DNA of 64,000 bases from 58-81 sp012729145 (GCA_040770625.1 JAXGIW010000003.1:1-64000), one strand, 5' to 3'. Shown: positions 41,314 through 50,312, counted from the first letter of the stretch. Made by a program: numbers and translations. The notes: generated from the letters alone by a model not told the origin.

Positions 41314-42638
41314 TAGCTCAACCCCCTGTCCGTCTCCTCGACGGGATGAACAGTTCTCCCTCCGACCATTGTCATCACAGGCCACCCCTTAAGCCGTTTC
41401 CCATTCCAGGGGGTCAGCCTGGCCTTGCTCTTCCACTTCTCCACATTGACGATCTGTTCGAGTTCGGGGTCCAGAACGGTAAGATCGGCTGTCAGACCCA
41501 CCTCGATACGCCCTGCCCCTGCTCCACCCCACACTCCTGGAAGTATGGATGCAGGACCGGAGGTGAAGAGCCCAAGCAGCCTCCCCATGGAACAGGGTCT
41601 ACCCCGTTCTTCCCATTCTGTAAGAACTGCAGCCACGGCACATTCCAGGGATGCTATCCCGAAAGAGGCCTCCTGGAAGGGCAGGTCCTTCTCGTCAATG
41701 TGCCAGGGAGCATGGTCCGTCGCAATAGCATCGACGGTGCCTTCCGCGAGGGCTTCCCACAGGGCATCCCTGTCCCTGCGAGACCTGAGGGGGGGATTGA
41801 CCTTGAAGACACTGTCATACCCTCCCTCGATGACATTCTCTTCAGAAAGACAGAGGTGGTGGGGGGTAACGTCGAATGTAACGGGCAACTTCGATGCTTT
41901 CGCCTCCCTGAGGACACGGAGAGAATCCTCCGCGCTGACGTGGGTGAAGTGAATGGGGACCCCTGTATCCCTGCAGAGAGAGACGCCCCTGGAAATGTCT
42001 GAGGCCTCCGCCGACGATGGCCACCCCTTGAGCCCCGAGAAGGAGGAACAGATACCCTCGTTGACCTGTGCATCTTTGGTCAGAGACTTCTCCTCTGGAT
42101 GCTCCATAAGCCTGACGCCCAGCCAGGAGCTGTACTGGAGGGCAAGTCTGAGGAGTCCAGTATCGCTCACGGGGTTTCCGTCATCGGTGAAGATAACAGC
42201 ACCAGCCTTGGCCATCTTGCCCATCTCGGCCAGAACCTTGCCCTTTCTCTCCCTGCTGACGCATCCTGCAGGCAGGATCCTCGAACCGGGGGACCTTCCG
42301 CTCTTTTCCAGGACATAACTTACCAGGGCTGGGCTGTCCAGCGGAGGATCCGTATTGGGCATGCAGACAAGGGTTGTGAAACCTCCAGCTGCCCCGGCCG
42401 AGGAACCTGAAGACAGATCCTCTCTCCACTCCTGACCGGGATCCCTGAGATGACAGTGAAGGTCGATAAAACCAGGGCAGAGGATCTTCCCGGAAAGGTC
42501 GTGAATGACGTCAAAATCCCGCCCGAGGTCAGCGTCTCCAATGGCTTCGATAAGGCTGCCGTCGATAGAGACGTCCGTTTCTTTCCCGGAAAGACTGACC
42601 CCGTCGAAAAGAATGGCGTTGCGGAGAAGGATCTTCAC
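41313..42638 (-). CDS. pyrC: Dihydroorotase
   Basis: Cyclises carbamoyl aspartate to dihydroorotate. It has 441 residues, the class I type with metal ligands in GFIDLHCHLRDPGQEW. Further metal-site motifs are HPEE near residue 180, FTHVSAEDS near 230 and AIATDHAPWH near 300. GTG 42638 is preceded by GGAGGT at 8 nt and overlaps the pyrB stop as GTGA; an ATG at 42659 lies inside pyrB. All expected active-site histidines and the Asp are present, so it is likely a true PyrC rather than a non-catalytic PyrB partner. Confidence 0.95.
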   Translation of the reverse strand: MKILLRNAILFDGVSLSGKETDVSIDGSLIEAIGDADLGRDFDVIHDLSGKILCPGFIDLHCHLRDPGQEWREDLSSGSSAGAAGGFTTLVCMPNTDPPLDSPALVSYVLEKSGRSPGSRILPAGCVSRERKGKVLAEMGKMAKAGAVIFTDDGNPVSDTGLLRLALQYSSWLGVRLMEHPEEKSLTKDAQVNEGICSSFSGLKGWPSSAEASDISRGVSLCRDTGVPIHFTHVSAEDSLRVLREAKASKLPVTFDVTPHHLCLSEENVIEGGYDSVFKVNPPLRSRRDRDALWEALAEGTVDAIATDHAPWHIDEKDLPFQEASFGIASLECAVAAVLTEWEERGRPCSMGRLLGLFTSGPASILPGVWGGAGAGRIEVGLTADLTVLDPELEQIVNVEKWKSKARLTPWNGKRLKGWPVMTMVGGRTVHPVEETDRGLS

Positions 42639-43564
42639 TGTCTTACACCTCCAAGACATACAAAGAGAAGGGCCATCCTTAGTGCAACGCCGCTCCGTAC
42701 CTGGCCCAGGATCATGCTTTGCGGCCCGTCTGCCACCTCGCTTGAGATCTCCACTCTCCGGTTTATGGGACCCGGATGCATCACCAGGGCGTCTGGGCTG
42801 GCCGACTCCATGAGCCTGCTGTCGGCACCAAAGAACTGGTGATATTCATCCAGAGAGGGGAACATTCCCTCTTCCTGCCTCTCACGCTGTATCCTCAGCA
42901 GATAGATAATGTCGGCATCCCTTACGGCATCATGCGGGTCCTTGCGGAAAATGGCCCCCATGGCCTCTGGTGCACGGGGCATCAGGGTCGGGGGACCTGA
43001 TAGTTCGACCTTTACCCCCATTCTGCTGAAAGCGATAATATCGCTCCTGGCCACACGGCTATGGAGGACATCACCGATCATGGCCAGTTTGCGGCCATTG
43101 AGATCTCCCAGCCTCTTCCATGCCGTGTAAAGATCGAGAAGGGCCTGTGTCGGATGCGCGTGTGCACCGTCACCACCGTTAAAGACAACGCTCTTCCTCA
43201 TTTTTCTCGCAAGGTAATCCGCAGCGCCCACTGCACCGTGCCTTACTACCACCGCGTCGGCTCCCATGGCTTCCAGGGTCCAGGCAGTATCCCTGAGGGT
43301 CTCCCCCTTGCCAGTGCTCGATCCGGAGGCAGTCCAGTTGACCACATCGGCGCTTAGGAATTTTTCCGCCAACTCAAAGGAGACCCTGGTCCTTGTTGAC
43401 GGCTCGAAGAAAAGGTTAACCACCAGTTTCCCCCTGAGGGCAGGGACTTTCTTGATAGGCCTGTCAAGAAGTTCGTCCATTGACCGGGTCTGTTCAAGGA
43501 TGTGCTGGAGCTCTGACCTGTCCCAGGAGTCAAGGTCAAGAACGTGACGATGTCTCCACTCCAT
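42635..43564 (-). CDS. pyrB: Aspartate carbamoyltransferase, catalytic subunit
   Basis: Commits carbamoyl phosphate to pyrimidine synthesis. It has 309 residues. The carbamoyl-phosphate motif is FFEPSTRTRVSFELA near residue 53. DGAHAHPTQALLDLYT and VMHPGPINRRVEIS are further conserved sites. No pyrI regulatory subunit follows; pyrC comes directly after, as in Gram-positive type operons controlled by PyrR. Confidence 0.97.
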   Translation of the reverse strand: MEWRHRHVLDLDSWDRSELQHILEQTRSMDELLDRPIKKVPALRGKLVVNLFFEPSTRTRVSFELAEKFLSADVVNWTASGSSTGKGETLRDTAWTLEAMGADAVVVRHGAVGAADYLARKMRKSVVFNGGDGAHAHPTQALLDLYTAWKRLGDLNGRKLAMIGDVLHSRVARSDIIAFSRMGVKVELSGPPTLMPRAPEAMGAIFRKDPHDAVRDADIIYLLRIQRERQEEGMFPSLDEYHQFFGADSRLMESASPDALVMHPGPINRRVEISSEVADGPQSMILGQVRSGVALRMALLFVCLGGVRQ

Positions 43565-43567
43565 TCG

Positions 43568-44116
43568 TCAGAACCCCTCCCTCTCGCATATAACGACCTC
43601 GTCGGTTCCGTCCAGCTCCTTTACCCGGACCTCCACGACCTCACTCCTTGATGTTGGCACGCTCCGACCCACATAATCGGGATGGATGGGCAGTTCCCGA
43701 TGCCCCCTGTCTATAAGGACCGCAAGCTGCACCCAGGAGGGTCGCCCAAGATCCATCAATGCATCCAGGGCGGCCCTGATCGTGCGTCCCGTGTAGAGCA
43801 CATCGTCCACGAGAAGTATCCTTCGGGCGTTCACGTCCTCTGGTATGGCCGTGCTGTGGACCACCGGCTGGTCATGCAGGAGGGTCAGGTCGTCCCTGTA
43901 GAGTGTGATATCCAGGACCCCTGTCGGAACCTTCAGGGATTCCAGTCCAACGAAGATATCCCTCAGTCGGTTGACAAGGTAGACTCCCCTTCTCTGGATA
44001 CCCACCAGGATCATGTCCCTCAGGCCCCTGTTCCTTTCAAGGATCTCGTGGGACATCCTCTTGAGGGCCCTCTCCATGTCCTGTTCATTCATCACTTTCG
44101 CTTTCTCTTTCAGCAT
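43568..44116 (-). CDS. pyrR: Bifunctional pyr operon regulator/uracil phosphoribosyltransferase PyrR
   Basis: UMP-sensing RNA-binding attenuator protein of pyrimidine operons, often with weak uracil phosphoribosyltransferase activity. It has 182 residues from ATG 44116 after GGAGGTGG. The PRPP motif is RILLVDDVLYTGRTIRAAL. LVGIQRRGVYLVNRL and DITLYRDDLT are typical. It is the first gene of the pyr operon, directly behind a leader terminator, which fits autoregulation by attenuation. Confidence 0.95.
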   Translation of the reverse strand: MLKEKAKVMNEQDMERALKRMSHEILERNRGLRDMILVGIQRRGVYLVNRLRDIFVGLESLKVPTGVLDITLYRDDLTLLHDQPVVHSTAIPEDVNARRILLVDDVLYTGRTIRAALDALMDLGRPSWVQLAVLIDRGHRELPIHPDYVGRSVPTSRSEVVEVRVKELDGTDEVVICEREGF

Positions 44117-44135
44117 GAGACCACCTCCTTCATAC

Positions 44136-44173
44136 AAAAAAGGGCGCAGACCCCGTTGGGGACCCGCAACCCT
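44136..44173 (-). terminator. Leader terminator/attenuator of the pyr operon
   Basis: On the minus strand an interrupted stem AGGG...CCCC / GGGG...CCCT (44173-44142) is followed by six T residues, only about 20 nt before the pyrR start codon. A terminator here would silence the operon unless disrupted. Upstream GGTCCTTAAAGGCGAGC and TTAACAGGA can form a competing hairpin. The classic PyrR-binding loop is not clearly recognisable, so PyrR control is inferred from pyrR's presence. Confidence 0.7.
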
Positions 44174-44245
44174 CTTTAAATTTCCTGTTAAGCTCGCCTT
44201 TAAGGACCATATCTCTCATTTTCAGGCACCCATCCCCTCAAGAGG

Positions 44246-44287
44246 ATTTTATCAGAGAGGGGGAATAATGCAACCGGTTGCATTATT
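44246..44287 (-). promoter_or_regulatory. pyr operon promoter overlapped by a 24-bp perfect palindrome
   Basis: Minus-strand TTGCAT (44273-44268), 16 nt, and TAAAAT (44251-44246) form a promoter with a leader of about 125 nt. A perfect palindrome, AATAATGCAACC joined to its reverse complement, covers 44264-44287, including the -35 element and the rnc stop codon (44285-44283). It could be an operator, or a hairpin ending rnc transcripts; there is no clear T tract on the minus strand. Confidence 0.6.
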
Positions 44288-45002
44288 TTCTGCAGAGTTG
44301 TTCCAGGGCCTTTTCAGCAGCCTTCCTTTCAGCCTCCCTGATGGTCCTCCCGTTCCCGGTGCCAAGGATCTCTCCCAGGCTCGTCACTTTAACCCTGAAG
44401 ACAGGTGCGTGAGGAGGACCGACCTGCTCAGTAACTTCGTAGTCAGGCTTTCCAAGTCCCCTTTTCTCCATGAGCTCCTGAAGATCGGCTTTGGGATTCC
44501 TTGGAACCGGGGCCTCAAGTTCTACGAAATTCAGCAGGAACTGCTCTATCACACTTCGGGCCGCTTCAAACCCTCCATCGATAAACACTGCTCCGAACAC
44601 TGCTTCAGCCGCGTCAGCGCTTAATACGGGCTGTTCGCGACCGCCGCTCATACAAAGCCCCCTGCCCAATCTCAGGAAGGAGGGTATCCCTACCTTGATC
44701 GCCCAGGCGCTCAGGGTATCCTCACAAACGATCGATGCTCTTCTCGCAGATAGTTCCCCTTCGGTCGCTTCCGGGAATCTTTTGTAGAGTATCTCCGACA
44801 CACAGAGCTCTAGAACGGCATCTCCCAGGAATTCCAGTCTCTCGTTGCAGTAACCGAGGCCGTTCTCGTTGGAAAAGGATGCGTGGGTCAGAGCTTCCAG
44901 CAGCAACTGTCCGTCCCTGAATCTATAAGCCAGAAGCTTTTCAAGCACCTCCGGGCTATGGTTGTCTTCGGTCCTCGACCTGGTCCTGGAGGATCTGCCC
45001 AC
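44283..45002 (-). CDS. rnc: Ribonuclease III
   Basis: Cleaves double-stranded RNA in rRNA and mRNA processing. It has 239 residues from GTG 45002, one nt after the fabF stop with AGAGG just upstream; the longer frame is inside fabF. The catalytic signature is NERLEFLGDAVLELCVSE, and the second acidic site is SADAAEAVFGAVFIDGG. The C-terminal double-stranded RNA-binding domain starts near NPKADLQELMEKRGLGKPDYE. Placement after acpP-fabF is a widespread bacterial order. Confidence 0.95.
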   Translation of the reverse strand: MGRSSRTRSRTEDNHSPEVLEKLLAYRFRDGQLLLEALTHASFSNENGLGYCNERLEFLGDAVLELCVSEILYKRFPEATEGELSARRASIVCEDTLSAWAIKVGIPSFLRLGRGLCMSGGREQPVLSADAAEAVFGAVFIDGGFEAARSVIEQFLLNFVELEAPVPRNPKADLQELMEKRGLGKPDYEVTEQVGPPHAPVFRVKVTSLGEILGTGNGRTIREAERKAAEKALEQLCRK

Positions 45003-45003
45003 T

Positions 45004-46245
45004 TTAACCTCTGTACTTCTCAATCGCTGCAACCCCGTTATGGCCTCCAAAACCAAAGTTGTTGACGAGGACCCTGGAGACCTCCCTTTGGATAGGTTTC
45101 CCGTCCGGTACAACGTTTATGGGACATTCCGGATCTGGATTGACACAGTTGGCAGTGGGGTGAACAACCCCCTCTACTATGGCCTGAATAGCGGCGATGG
45201 ACTCCAGCGCCCCTGCAGCTCCAAGGGTATGTCCGATCATTGATTTGGTGGAATGGACGAGGGTCTTTCCGGCATGCTCTCCGAAAGCCCTGTTGATCGC
45301 CGAGGACTCCATGGTATCGTTCAGGCTGGTCGATGTACCGTGGGCGTTGATAAGGTCCACCTCATCAAGTTCCCACCCGGCCTTGTTAACGGCCTGAAGC
45401 ATTGCTTTTGCGGGACCGTTCCCTTCCGGGTCGGGAGCAGTGATGTGATATGCATCGCAAGTGGAACCGAAACCTTTGACTTCCGCAAAGATCCTGGCCC
45501 CTCTCCTTTTGGCATGCTCCAGTTCTTCAAAGACAAGAACTCCCGCCCCTTCGCCCATAACGAAGCCGTCCCTGTCTGCATCAAAAGGCCTCGAAGCATG
45601 GAGAGGATCGTCGTTCCTCGTCGAAAGGGCCTTCATGGCTGCAAAGCCCGCGACAGCAACAGGAGTAATGGCCGCTTCGGTCCCACCGGCAAGTATTATA
45701 TCAGCGTCATCCCTTACGATCGTATGGAACGCCTCTCCCATGGTATGTGTGGCAGTGGCACAGGCCGTCACGACACAGATGTTAGGCCCTCTCGCTCCGA
45801 ATCGTATGGCCACGTAGGCGGCTGGCATGTTGCTCAACATCATGGGAACGCAGAAAGGCCCCACCCTGGAAGGCCCTTTCTCCAGAAGAACCTTCATCCC
45901 TTCGTACATGGTTGAGATGCCGCCTTCGCCACTCCCGATAAAAACTCCGAATCTATCTGGATCCAGGCTGTCCACATCCAGAGAGGCATCACTGACCGCC
46001 ATATCGGAGGCAGCGACAGCGAACTGGATGACCCGGTCGGCCCTCCTTGCCTCCTTGCGTTCCATCCAGTTCTCCGGATCGAAATCCAGAACTTCTGCGG
46101 CGATACGGACGGAGTAATCGGCAGGGTCGAAAAGGGTAATGCTGCCGACGCCGTTCCTCCCCTCTTTCAGTGACCTCCAGTATTCTTCCCTTCCATTGGC
46201 GATGGGGGAGACTACGCCCATCCCTGTAATGACAACCCTTCTCAA
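45004..46245 (-). CDS. fabF: Beta-ketoacyl-ACP synthase II
   Basis: Elongating condensing enzyme of type II fatty acid synthesis. It has 413 residues. The catalytic triad is visible: Cys in VVTACATATHTMGEA, His in NAHGTSTSLNDTMES and His in STKSMIGHTLGAAGALE. MRRVVITGMGVVSPIANG is the usual N-terminus. It lies 107 nt after acpP, separated by a perfect hairpin, and is followed by rnc. Confidence 0.97.
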   Translation of the reverse strand: MRRVVITGMGVVSPIANGREEYWRSLKEGRNGVGSITLFDPADYSVRIAAEVLDFDPENWMERKEARRADRVIQFAVAASDMAVSDASLDVDSLDPDRFGVFIGSGEGGISTMYEGMKVLLEKGPSRVGPFCVPMMLSNMPAAYVAIRFGARGPNICVVTACATATHTMGEAFHTIVRDDADIILAGGTEAAITPVAVAGFAAMKALSTRNDDPLHASRPFDADRDGFVMGEGAGVLVFEELEHAKRRGARIFAEVKGFGSTCDAYHITAPDPEGNGPAKAMLQAVNKAGWELDEVDLINAHGTSTSLNDTMESSAINRAFGEHAGKTLVHSTKSMIGHTLGAAGALESIAAIQAIVEGVVHPTANCVNPDPECPINVVPDGKPIQREVSRVLVNNFGFGGHNGVAAIEKYRG

Positions 46246-46302
46246 ATCGTGTCACTCCTTCTGTTCCCGTTGTCCCGGCTGGGGAAGCGGGTAACGGAGT
46301 TT

Positions 46303-46337
46303 AGGGGTTTATGCGGGTTTTCCCCGCATAAACCCCT
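46303..46337. other. 15-bp perfect stem-loop between acpP and fabF
   Basis: AGGGGTTTATGCGGG (46303-46317) pairs without mismatch with CCCGCATAAACCCCT (46323-46337) around a 5-nt loop. On the minus strand, the direction of transcription, no T tract follows, so it is not a standard terminator. A partial terminator or an RNA-stabilising hairpin that raises acpP mRNA relative to fabF is plausible. Confidence 0.75.
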
Positions 46338-46351
46338 TGTTATTCTCTCGT

Positions 46352-46603
46352 TTACTCTTCAACACCCAGTTTGCCCTTGATGTAATCCATTGCTTCGCCG
46401 ACATTGGTGAGTTTCTCCGCGTCCTCGTCGGGTATCTCGATATCGAACTCTTCCTCGATCCCCATGATCAGCTCGACGATATCAAGAGAATCGGCTCCGA
46501 GATCCTCCACAAAGGAGGCCTCCGGTTTGATCTGATCCTCTTCGACATCCAGCCTGTCCATCACTATCTCCTTGAGTCTTGATGTGATCTCTTCCATCTT
46601 CAT
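46352..46603 (-). CDS. acpP: Acyl carrier protein
   Basis: Carries growing acyl chains on 4'-phosphopantetheine. It has 83 residues and is acidic and helical. The prosthetic-group Ser is in DLGADSLDIVELIMGIEEEF. ATG 46603 lies 8 nt after GGAGG; GTG 46612 and ATG 46597 are in frame. It sits between fabG and fabF in the fapR-headed operon. Confidence 0.96.
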   Translation of the reverse strand: MKMEEITSRLKEIVMDRLDVEEDQIKPEASFVEDLGADSLDIVELIMGIEEEFDIEIPDEDAEKLTNVGEAMDYIKGKLGVEE

Positions 46604-46640
46604 CTCCTTCACCTCCTTCCCGAAAAACTCTTTTCATGGA

Positions 46641-47390
46641 TCAGGCCATGGTCATTCCGCCATCAACGGCTATTACCTGGCCTGTGACATAAGAAGCTTC
46701 TTCAGATACAAGGAACCTTACCACCGCTGCCACATCTTCCGGACGACCCGGTCTTCCTGCAGGGATCTGCAGGACCATATGGGACCTTACCTTCTCGTCA
46801 AGCACTGCGGTCATATCCGTTTCGATAAAACCCGGGGCTACTGCATTGGCAGTGATACCCCTGGAGCCGAACTCCCTTGCTGTACTCTTCGTAAGCCCTA
46901 TTACCCCTGCCTTTGCGGCAGCGTAATTGGCCTGACCTGCATTGCCGATAATGCCTATCACCGAACTGATATTGACTATTCGGCCCCAGCGGGAGCGCGC
47001 CATATTCCTGACGGCCTGCCTGGTGGTAAGAAATACCGACAGAAGGTTGGTCCGGATAACGTCCTCCCAGTCGGGATCTTTCATCCTCATGATCAGACCG
47101 TCCCTGGTTATACCGGCATTGTTGACAAGTATATCAACAGGTCCCATAGCTGCTTCCGTCTCGGAGAAGAGCCTCTCCACCTCAGGCGCAGAGGAGACGT
47201 CGGCCTTGAAAGCCATAGCTGAACCTCCCGAGGATCCGATCTCGGCAACAAGGCTCTCGGCGGCCGAGGATGAAGAACGGTAGTTCACAGCCACCCTGTG
47301 TCCGATATTTGCCATTTCCAGCGCTATTGCCCGTCCAATTCCGCGTCCGGAGCCGGTCACCAGGGCAACCCTTCTATCAGGATTCATCAT
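46641..47390 (-). CDS. fabG: 3-oxoacyl-ACP reductase FabG
   Basis: NADPH-dependent short-chain dehydrogenase reducing 3-ketoacyl-ACP. It has 249 residues. The cofactor motif is VTGSGRGIGRAIA, the NNAG motif ILVNNAGITRDGLIM, and the catalytic Ser-Tyr-Lys lie in VNISSVIGIIGNAGQANYAA followed by AKAGVIGLTK. ATG 47390 follows GGAGGG closely; a second ATG is one codon on. It overlaps fabD by 14 nt. Confidence 0.96.
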   Translation of the reverse strand: MMNPDRRVALVTGSGRGIGRAIALEMANIGHRVAVNYRSSSSAAESLVAEIGSSGGSAMAFKADVSSAPEVERLFSETEAAMGPVDILVNNAGITRDGLIMRMKDPDWEDVIRTNLLSVFLTTRQAVRNMARSRWGRIVNISSVIGIIGNAGQANYAAAKAGVIGLTKSTAREFGSRGITANAVAPGFIETDMTAVLDEKVRSHMVLQIPAGRPGRPEDVAAVVRFLVSEEASYVTGQVIAVDGGMTMA

Positions 47391-48336
47391 ATTGCCCTCC
47401 TTTAAGGAAATCAATCACCTCTCTGATACCTTCGTGGTCATTGACCGAAAGGCACCTGGAGTCTGCCGAGATCCTCTTTATCAGGCCTGAAAGGACGCTG
47501 CCAGGTCCGACCTCGAGGAAAGACCTGACTCCCCTGGATATCATTAATTCTATTGACCCCGACCATAGCACAGGCATGAATGTCTGGAGAAAGAGCGCTT
47601 CCTGGATGCTTTCCACATCGGACACCAGTCCTGCTGAAACGTTCGCTATCAGAGGCCATTTAGGCCTGTTCCAGCTGCACCGGGAAAAGGATTCTCTCAA
47701 CCTGTCGGCTACTGGCCGCATGAGACTGCAATGGAAAGGGGCGCTGACCTTCAGCGGGAGAGCCCTTTTGGCCCCTGCATCTTTGCACATGGAGACAGCT
47801 TTGTCGACAGCCTCCCTTTCTCCGGATATCACTATCTGGCCTGGAGCATTGAAGTTGGCCGCCTGACACACCCCCAGAGATGATACCTCTTCACATATGG
47901 ATATCACCGACTCCCTGTCAAGCCCGATAATGGCCGCCATAGAACCCTTACCGAGGGGCACAGCCTCCTGCATGAGTTTGCCCCTGAGGTGGACAAGCCT
48001 TACACCGTCCTCAAGGGAGAGGGTCCCCGAGGCCACCAGGGCGGTGTATTCTCCAAGACTGTGCCCGGCAACGAACTCGGGCGCGAACTCCACCCCCGTT
48101 TCCTCTTCGAGGCACCTGTGTACGGCCATGCTCATTGTCAGGATAGCGGGCTGGGCGTATTCGGTCTTCTTCAGTTCATCATCTGGTCCCGCGAAGATGA
48201 TCCTGCTCAGGCTGAAACCCAGAGCCTCGTCGGATCTCTCAAAGACCGACCTGGAGGGAACGAAACTTTCGAAGAGGTCCCTGCCCATACCAACCTCCTG
48301 GGCGCCCTGGCCTGGAAAAACAATGGCATACTTCAT
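47377..48336 (-). CDS. fabD: Malonyl-CoA:ACP transacylase
   Basis: Loads malonyl units onto ACP. It has 319 residues. The catalytic Ser lies in VAGHSLGEYTALVASG, GQGAQEVGMGRDLF is near the N-terminus, and the catalytic His is in KVSAPFHCSLMRP. It lies 19 nt downstream of fabK. Confidence 0.96.
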   Translation of the reverse strand: MKYAIVFPGQGAQEVGMGRDLFESFVPSRSVFERSDEALGFSLSRIIFAGPDDELKKTEYAQPAILTMSMAVHRCLEEETGVEFAPEFVAGHSLGEYTALVASGTLSLEDGVRLVHLRGKLMQEAVPLGKGSMAAIIGLDRESVISICEEVSSLGVCQAANFNAPGQIVISGEREAVDKAVSMCKDAGAKRALPLKVSAPFHCSLMRPVADRLRESFSRCSWNRPKWPLIANVSAGLVSDVESIQEALFLQTFMPVLWSGSIELMISRGVRSFLEVGPGSVLSGLIKRISADSRCLSVNDHEGIREVIDFLKGGQYDES

Positions 48337-48355
48337 CGGTATACCTCCAAAGGCA

Positions 48356-49306
48356 TCATTGGTTTGTAAGACCCTGGAGCCTTTCGATCATATCCTGGGT
48401 CCCGTCGAAAAGTTCCCTTATGATCTCAGCCGCCGGCTGCATCCTGTCCACCAGAGCCGCCGACTGCCCTGCCATTACGGAACCGAAATCTACGTCCCCG
48501 TCGACCACAGCCGCCCTCAGACGACCTGTGCCGAGTTTCTCTATCTCTTCCACCGGGGCACCGGCTTTCTCGAGCCTTTCAAACTCCCTGGTCAGCCTGT
48601 TCTGGATACAGCGGACCGGGTGACCCGTGCTGGCTCCGGTAACTGCCGTGCTCCTGTCCCTTGCCTTGAGTATCTCGTTCTTGTAGGCCCTGTGGGCGTT
48701 GGATTCGGTTGCGCACACGAAGCGGGTCCCCACCTGGACTCCTTCTGCTCCAAGGGAAAACGCCGCCAGGACCCCTCTTGTATCGGCGACACCTCCTGCA
48801 GCGATAACGGGGATATCGACGGCATCGACGATCTGGGGGACCAGGACCATAGTGGTGATCTCCCCTATGTGGCCTCCTGCCTCCATACCTTCGGCCACCA
48901 CCGCATCAGCACCCTGTTTCTCCACCCTCTTGGCCTGGGCCACCGAGGCAATGACTGGTATGACCTTTGTCCCCAGGGGTTTGAGACGCTCTATCACCTT
49001 TCCCGGCGCCCCTGCACCGGTCGTCACCACTGGGACATGGTTCTTGACAACGATCTCCAGGGCATCGTCCGCCGTCGGAGAGAGAAGCATTATATTGACA
49101 CCGAAGGGCCTGTCTGTCAGAGATCTGGCCCTGACTATCTGTCCCTCGAGAACATCAGGAGGCATGCTCCCTGACGCGATGACCCCCAGACCTCCACCGT
49201 TGCTTACAGCTGCTGCAAGGTCCGCATCGGCGACCCAGGCCATGCCACCCTGGAGTACCGGATATTCTATATTGAGAAGTCTGGTAACCCTGTTGTTCCT
49301 GAACAT
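48356..49306 (-). CDS. fabK: Enoyl-ACP reductase FabK (FMN-dependent)
   Basis: Final reduction step of each elongation cycle. It has 316 residues, and is an FMN TIM-barrel of the FabK/nitronate monooxygenase family. Motifs are YPVLQGGMAWVADADLAAAV, EGMEAGGHIGEITTM and the phosphate-binding VIAAGGVADTRGVLAAFSLG. The location between fabH and fabD supports enoyl-ACP reductase rather than nitronate monooxygenase, and no FabI-type gene is present. ATG 49306 is 5 nt after GAGGTGG. Confidence 0.93.
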   Translation of the reverse strand: MFRNNRVTRLLNIEYPVLQGGMAWVADADLAAAVSNGGGLGVIASGSMPPDVLEGQIVRARSLTDRPFGVNIMLLSPTADDALEIVVKNHVPVVTTGAGAPGKVIERLKPLGTKVIPVIASVAQAKRVEKQGADAVVAEGMEAGGHIGEITTMVLVPQIVDAVDIPVIAAGGVADTRGVLAAFSLGAEGVQVGTRFVCATESNAHRAYKNEILKARDRSTAVTGASTGHPVRCIQNRLTREFERLEKAGAPVEEIEKLGTGRLRAAVVDGDVDFGSVMAGQSAALVDRMQPAAEIIRELFDGTQDMIERLQGLTNQ

Positions 49307-49316
49307 ATAAACCACC

Positions 49317-50312
49317 TCATATCCGGATGATCATTGCCCCGTAGGTCATTCCTGCCCCAAAACTCACCAGCATCACTCTGTCTCCCCTGGTGATCCTCCC
49401 TTCGGCAATACCCTCATGAAGAGCGAGGAAGACCGAAGCTGCCGATGTGTTCCCGTACTTCTGGAGGTTGATCACCGCCTTCTCCAGCGGGACCTCAAGT
49501 CTCCGCATGACCCCTTCTATTATCCGGTGATTCGCCTGGTGAAAGATCCAGGCGTCAATATCTTTCACTTCAAGTCCTTCACTGTCGCAGAGATCCCTGA
49601 CAAAGGGAGGGATCACCCTGTTAACATATTTGAAGACCTCATTGCCCTTCATCTTTACGAAGTGCAACCCCTGTTCGACGGTCTCGTTCGTTGCAGGGTG
49701 GGCGGCCAGTCCACCAGGAAGTTCTATGTAATCGCTAAGGCTTCCGTCGGCATGGACTTCAGCGGCCAAAACCCCGTCCTCTCCCTCTCCGGCTCCGAGA
49801 AGAGCGGCTCCAGCACCATCACCGAAGAGCACACAGGTATTGCGGTCCTTCCAGTCGACTATCCTGGAAAGGGTCTCCGCCCCGATCACCAGAACCTTTT
49901 TCCAGAACCCGGCCCTGATCCCCGCCGAGGCCACCATCATGGCATAGACACAACCCGTGCACCCTGCCTGGACATCGCAGGCTCCGGCCCTGGAGGCGCC
50001 TATCATGGACTGGACCATCGGGCCGACTCCGGGAAATAGCTTGTCCGGCGAGTTAGTCCCTACAATGATCATGTCAAGCTCTTCCGGAGAGACCGAGGCT
50101 GCATCCAGGGCAGCAATACCCGCCCTGGCGGCAAGATCGCTGGTCACATCTCCGGCGGCGGCTATCCTTCTCTCACTTATCCCTGTTCTCTCCAGAATCC
50201 ACTCGTCGCTGGTATCCACTATCTTCTCCAGGTCCTTGTTGGTCAGGACCCTGTCGGGCACACTCATGCCCGTTCCGAGAAGCACTACAGGGGTACACTG
50301 TCTGAATTTCAT
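49317..50312 (-). CDS. fabH: Beta-ketoacyl-ACP synthase III
   Basis: Starts fatty acid synthesis by condensing acetyl- (or branched acyl-) CoA with malonyl-ACP. It has 331 residues. The active-site Cys is in DVQAGCTGCVYAMMVAS, His in WIFHQANHRIIEGVMRRL and Asn in KYGNTSAAS. It overlaps the plsX stop by 4 nt. Two Cys flank the catalytic position (C-T-G-C), so alignment is needed to number the nucleophile. Confidence 0.96.
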   Translation of the reverse strand: MKFRQCTPVVLLGTGMSVPDRVLTNKDLEKIVDTSDEWILERTGISERRIAAAGDVTSDLAARAGIAALDAASVSPEELDMIIVGTNSPDKLFPGVGPMVQSMIGASRAGACDVQAGCTGCVYAMMVASAGIRAGFWKKVLVIGAETLSRIVDWKDRNTCVLFGDGAGAALLGAGEGEDGVLAAEVHADGSLSDYIELPGGLAAHPATNETVEQGLHFVKMKGNEVFKYVNRVIPPFVRDLCDSEGLEVKDIDAWIFHQANHRIIEGVMRRLEVPLEKAVINLQKYGNTSAASVFLALHEGIAEGRITRGDRVMLVSFGAGMTYGAMIIRI

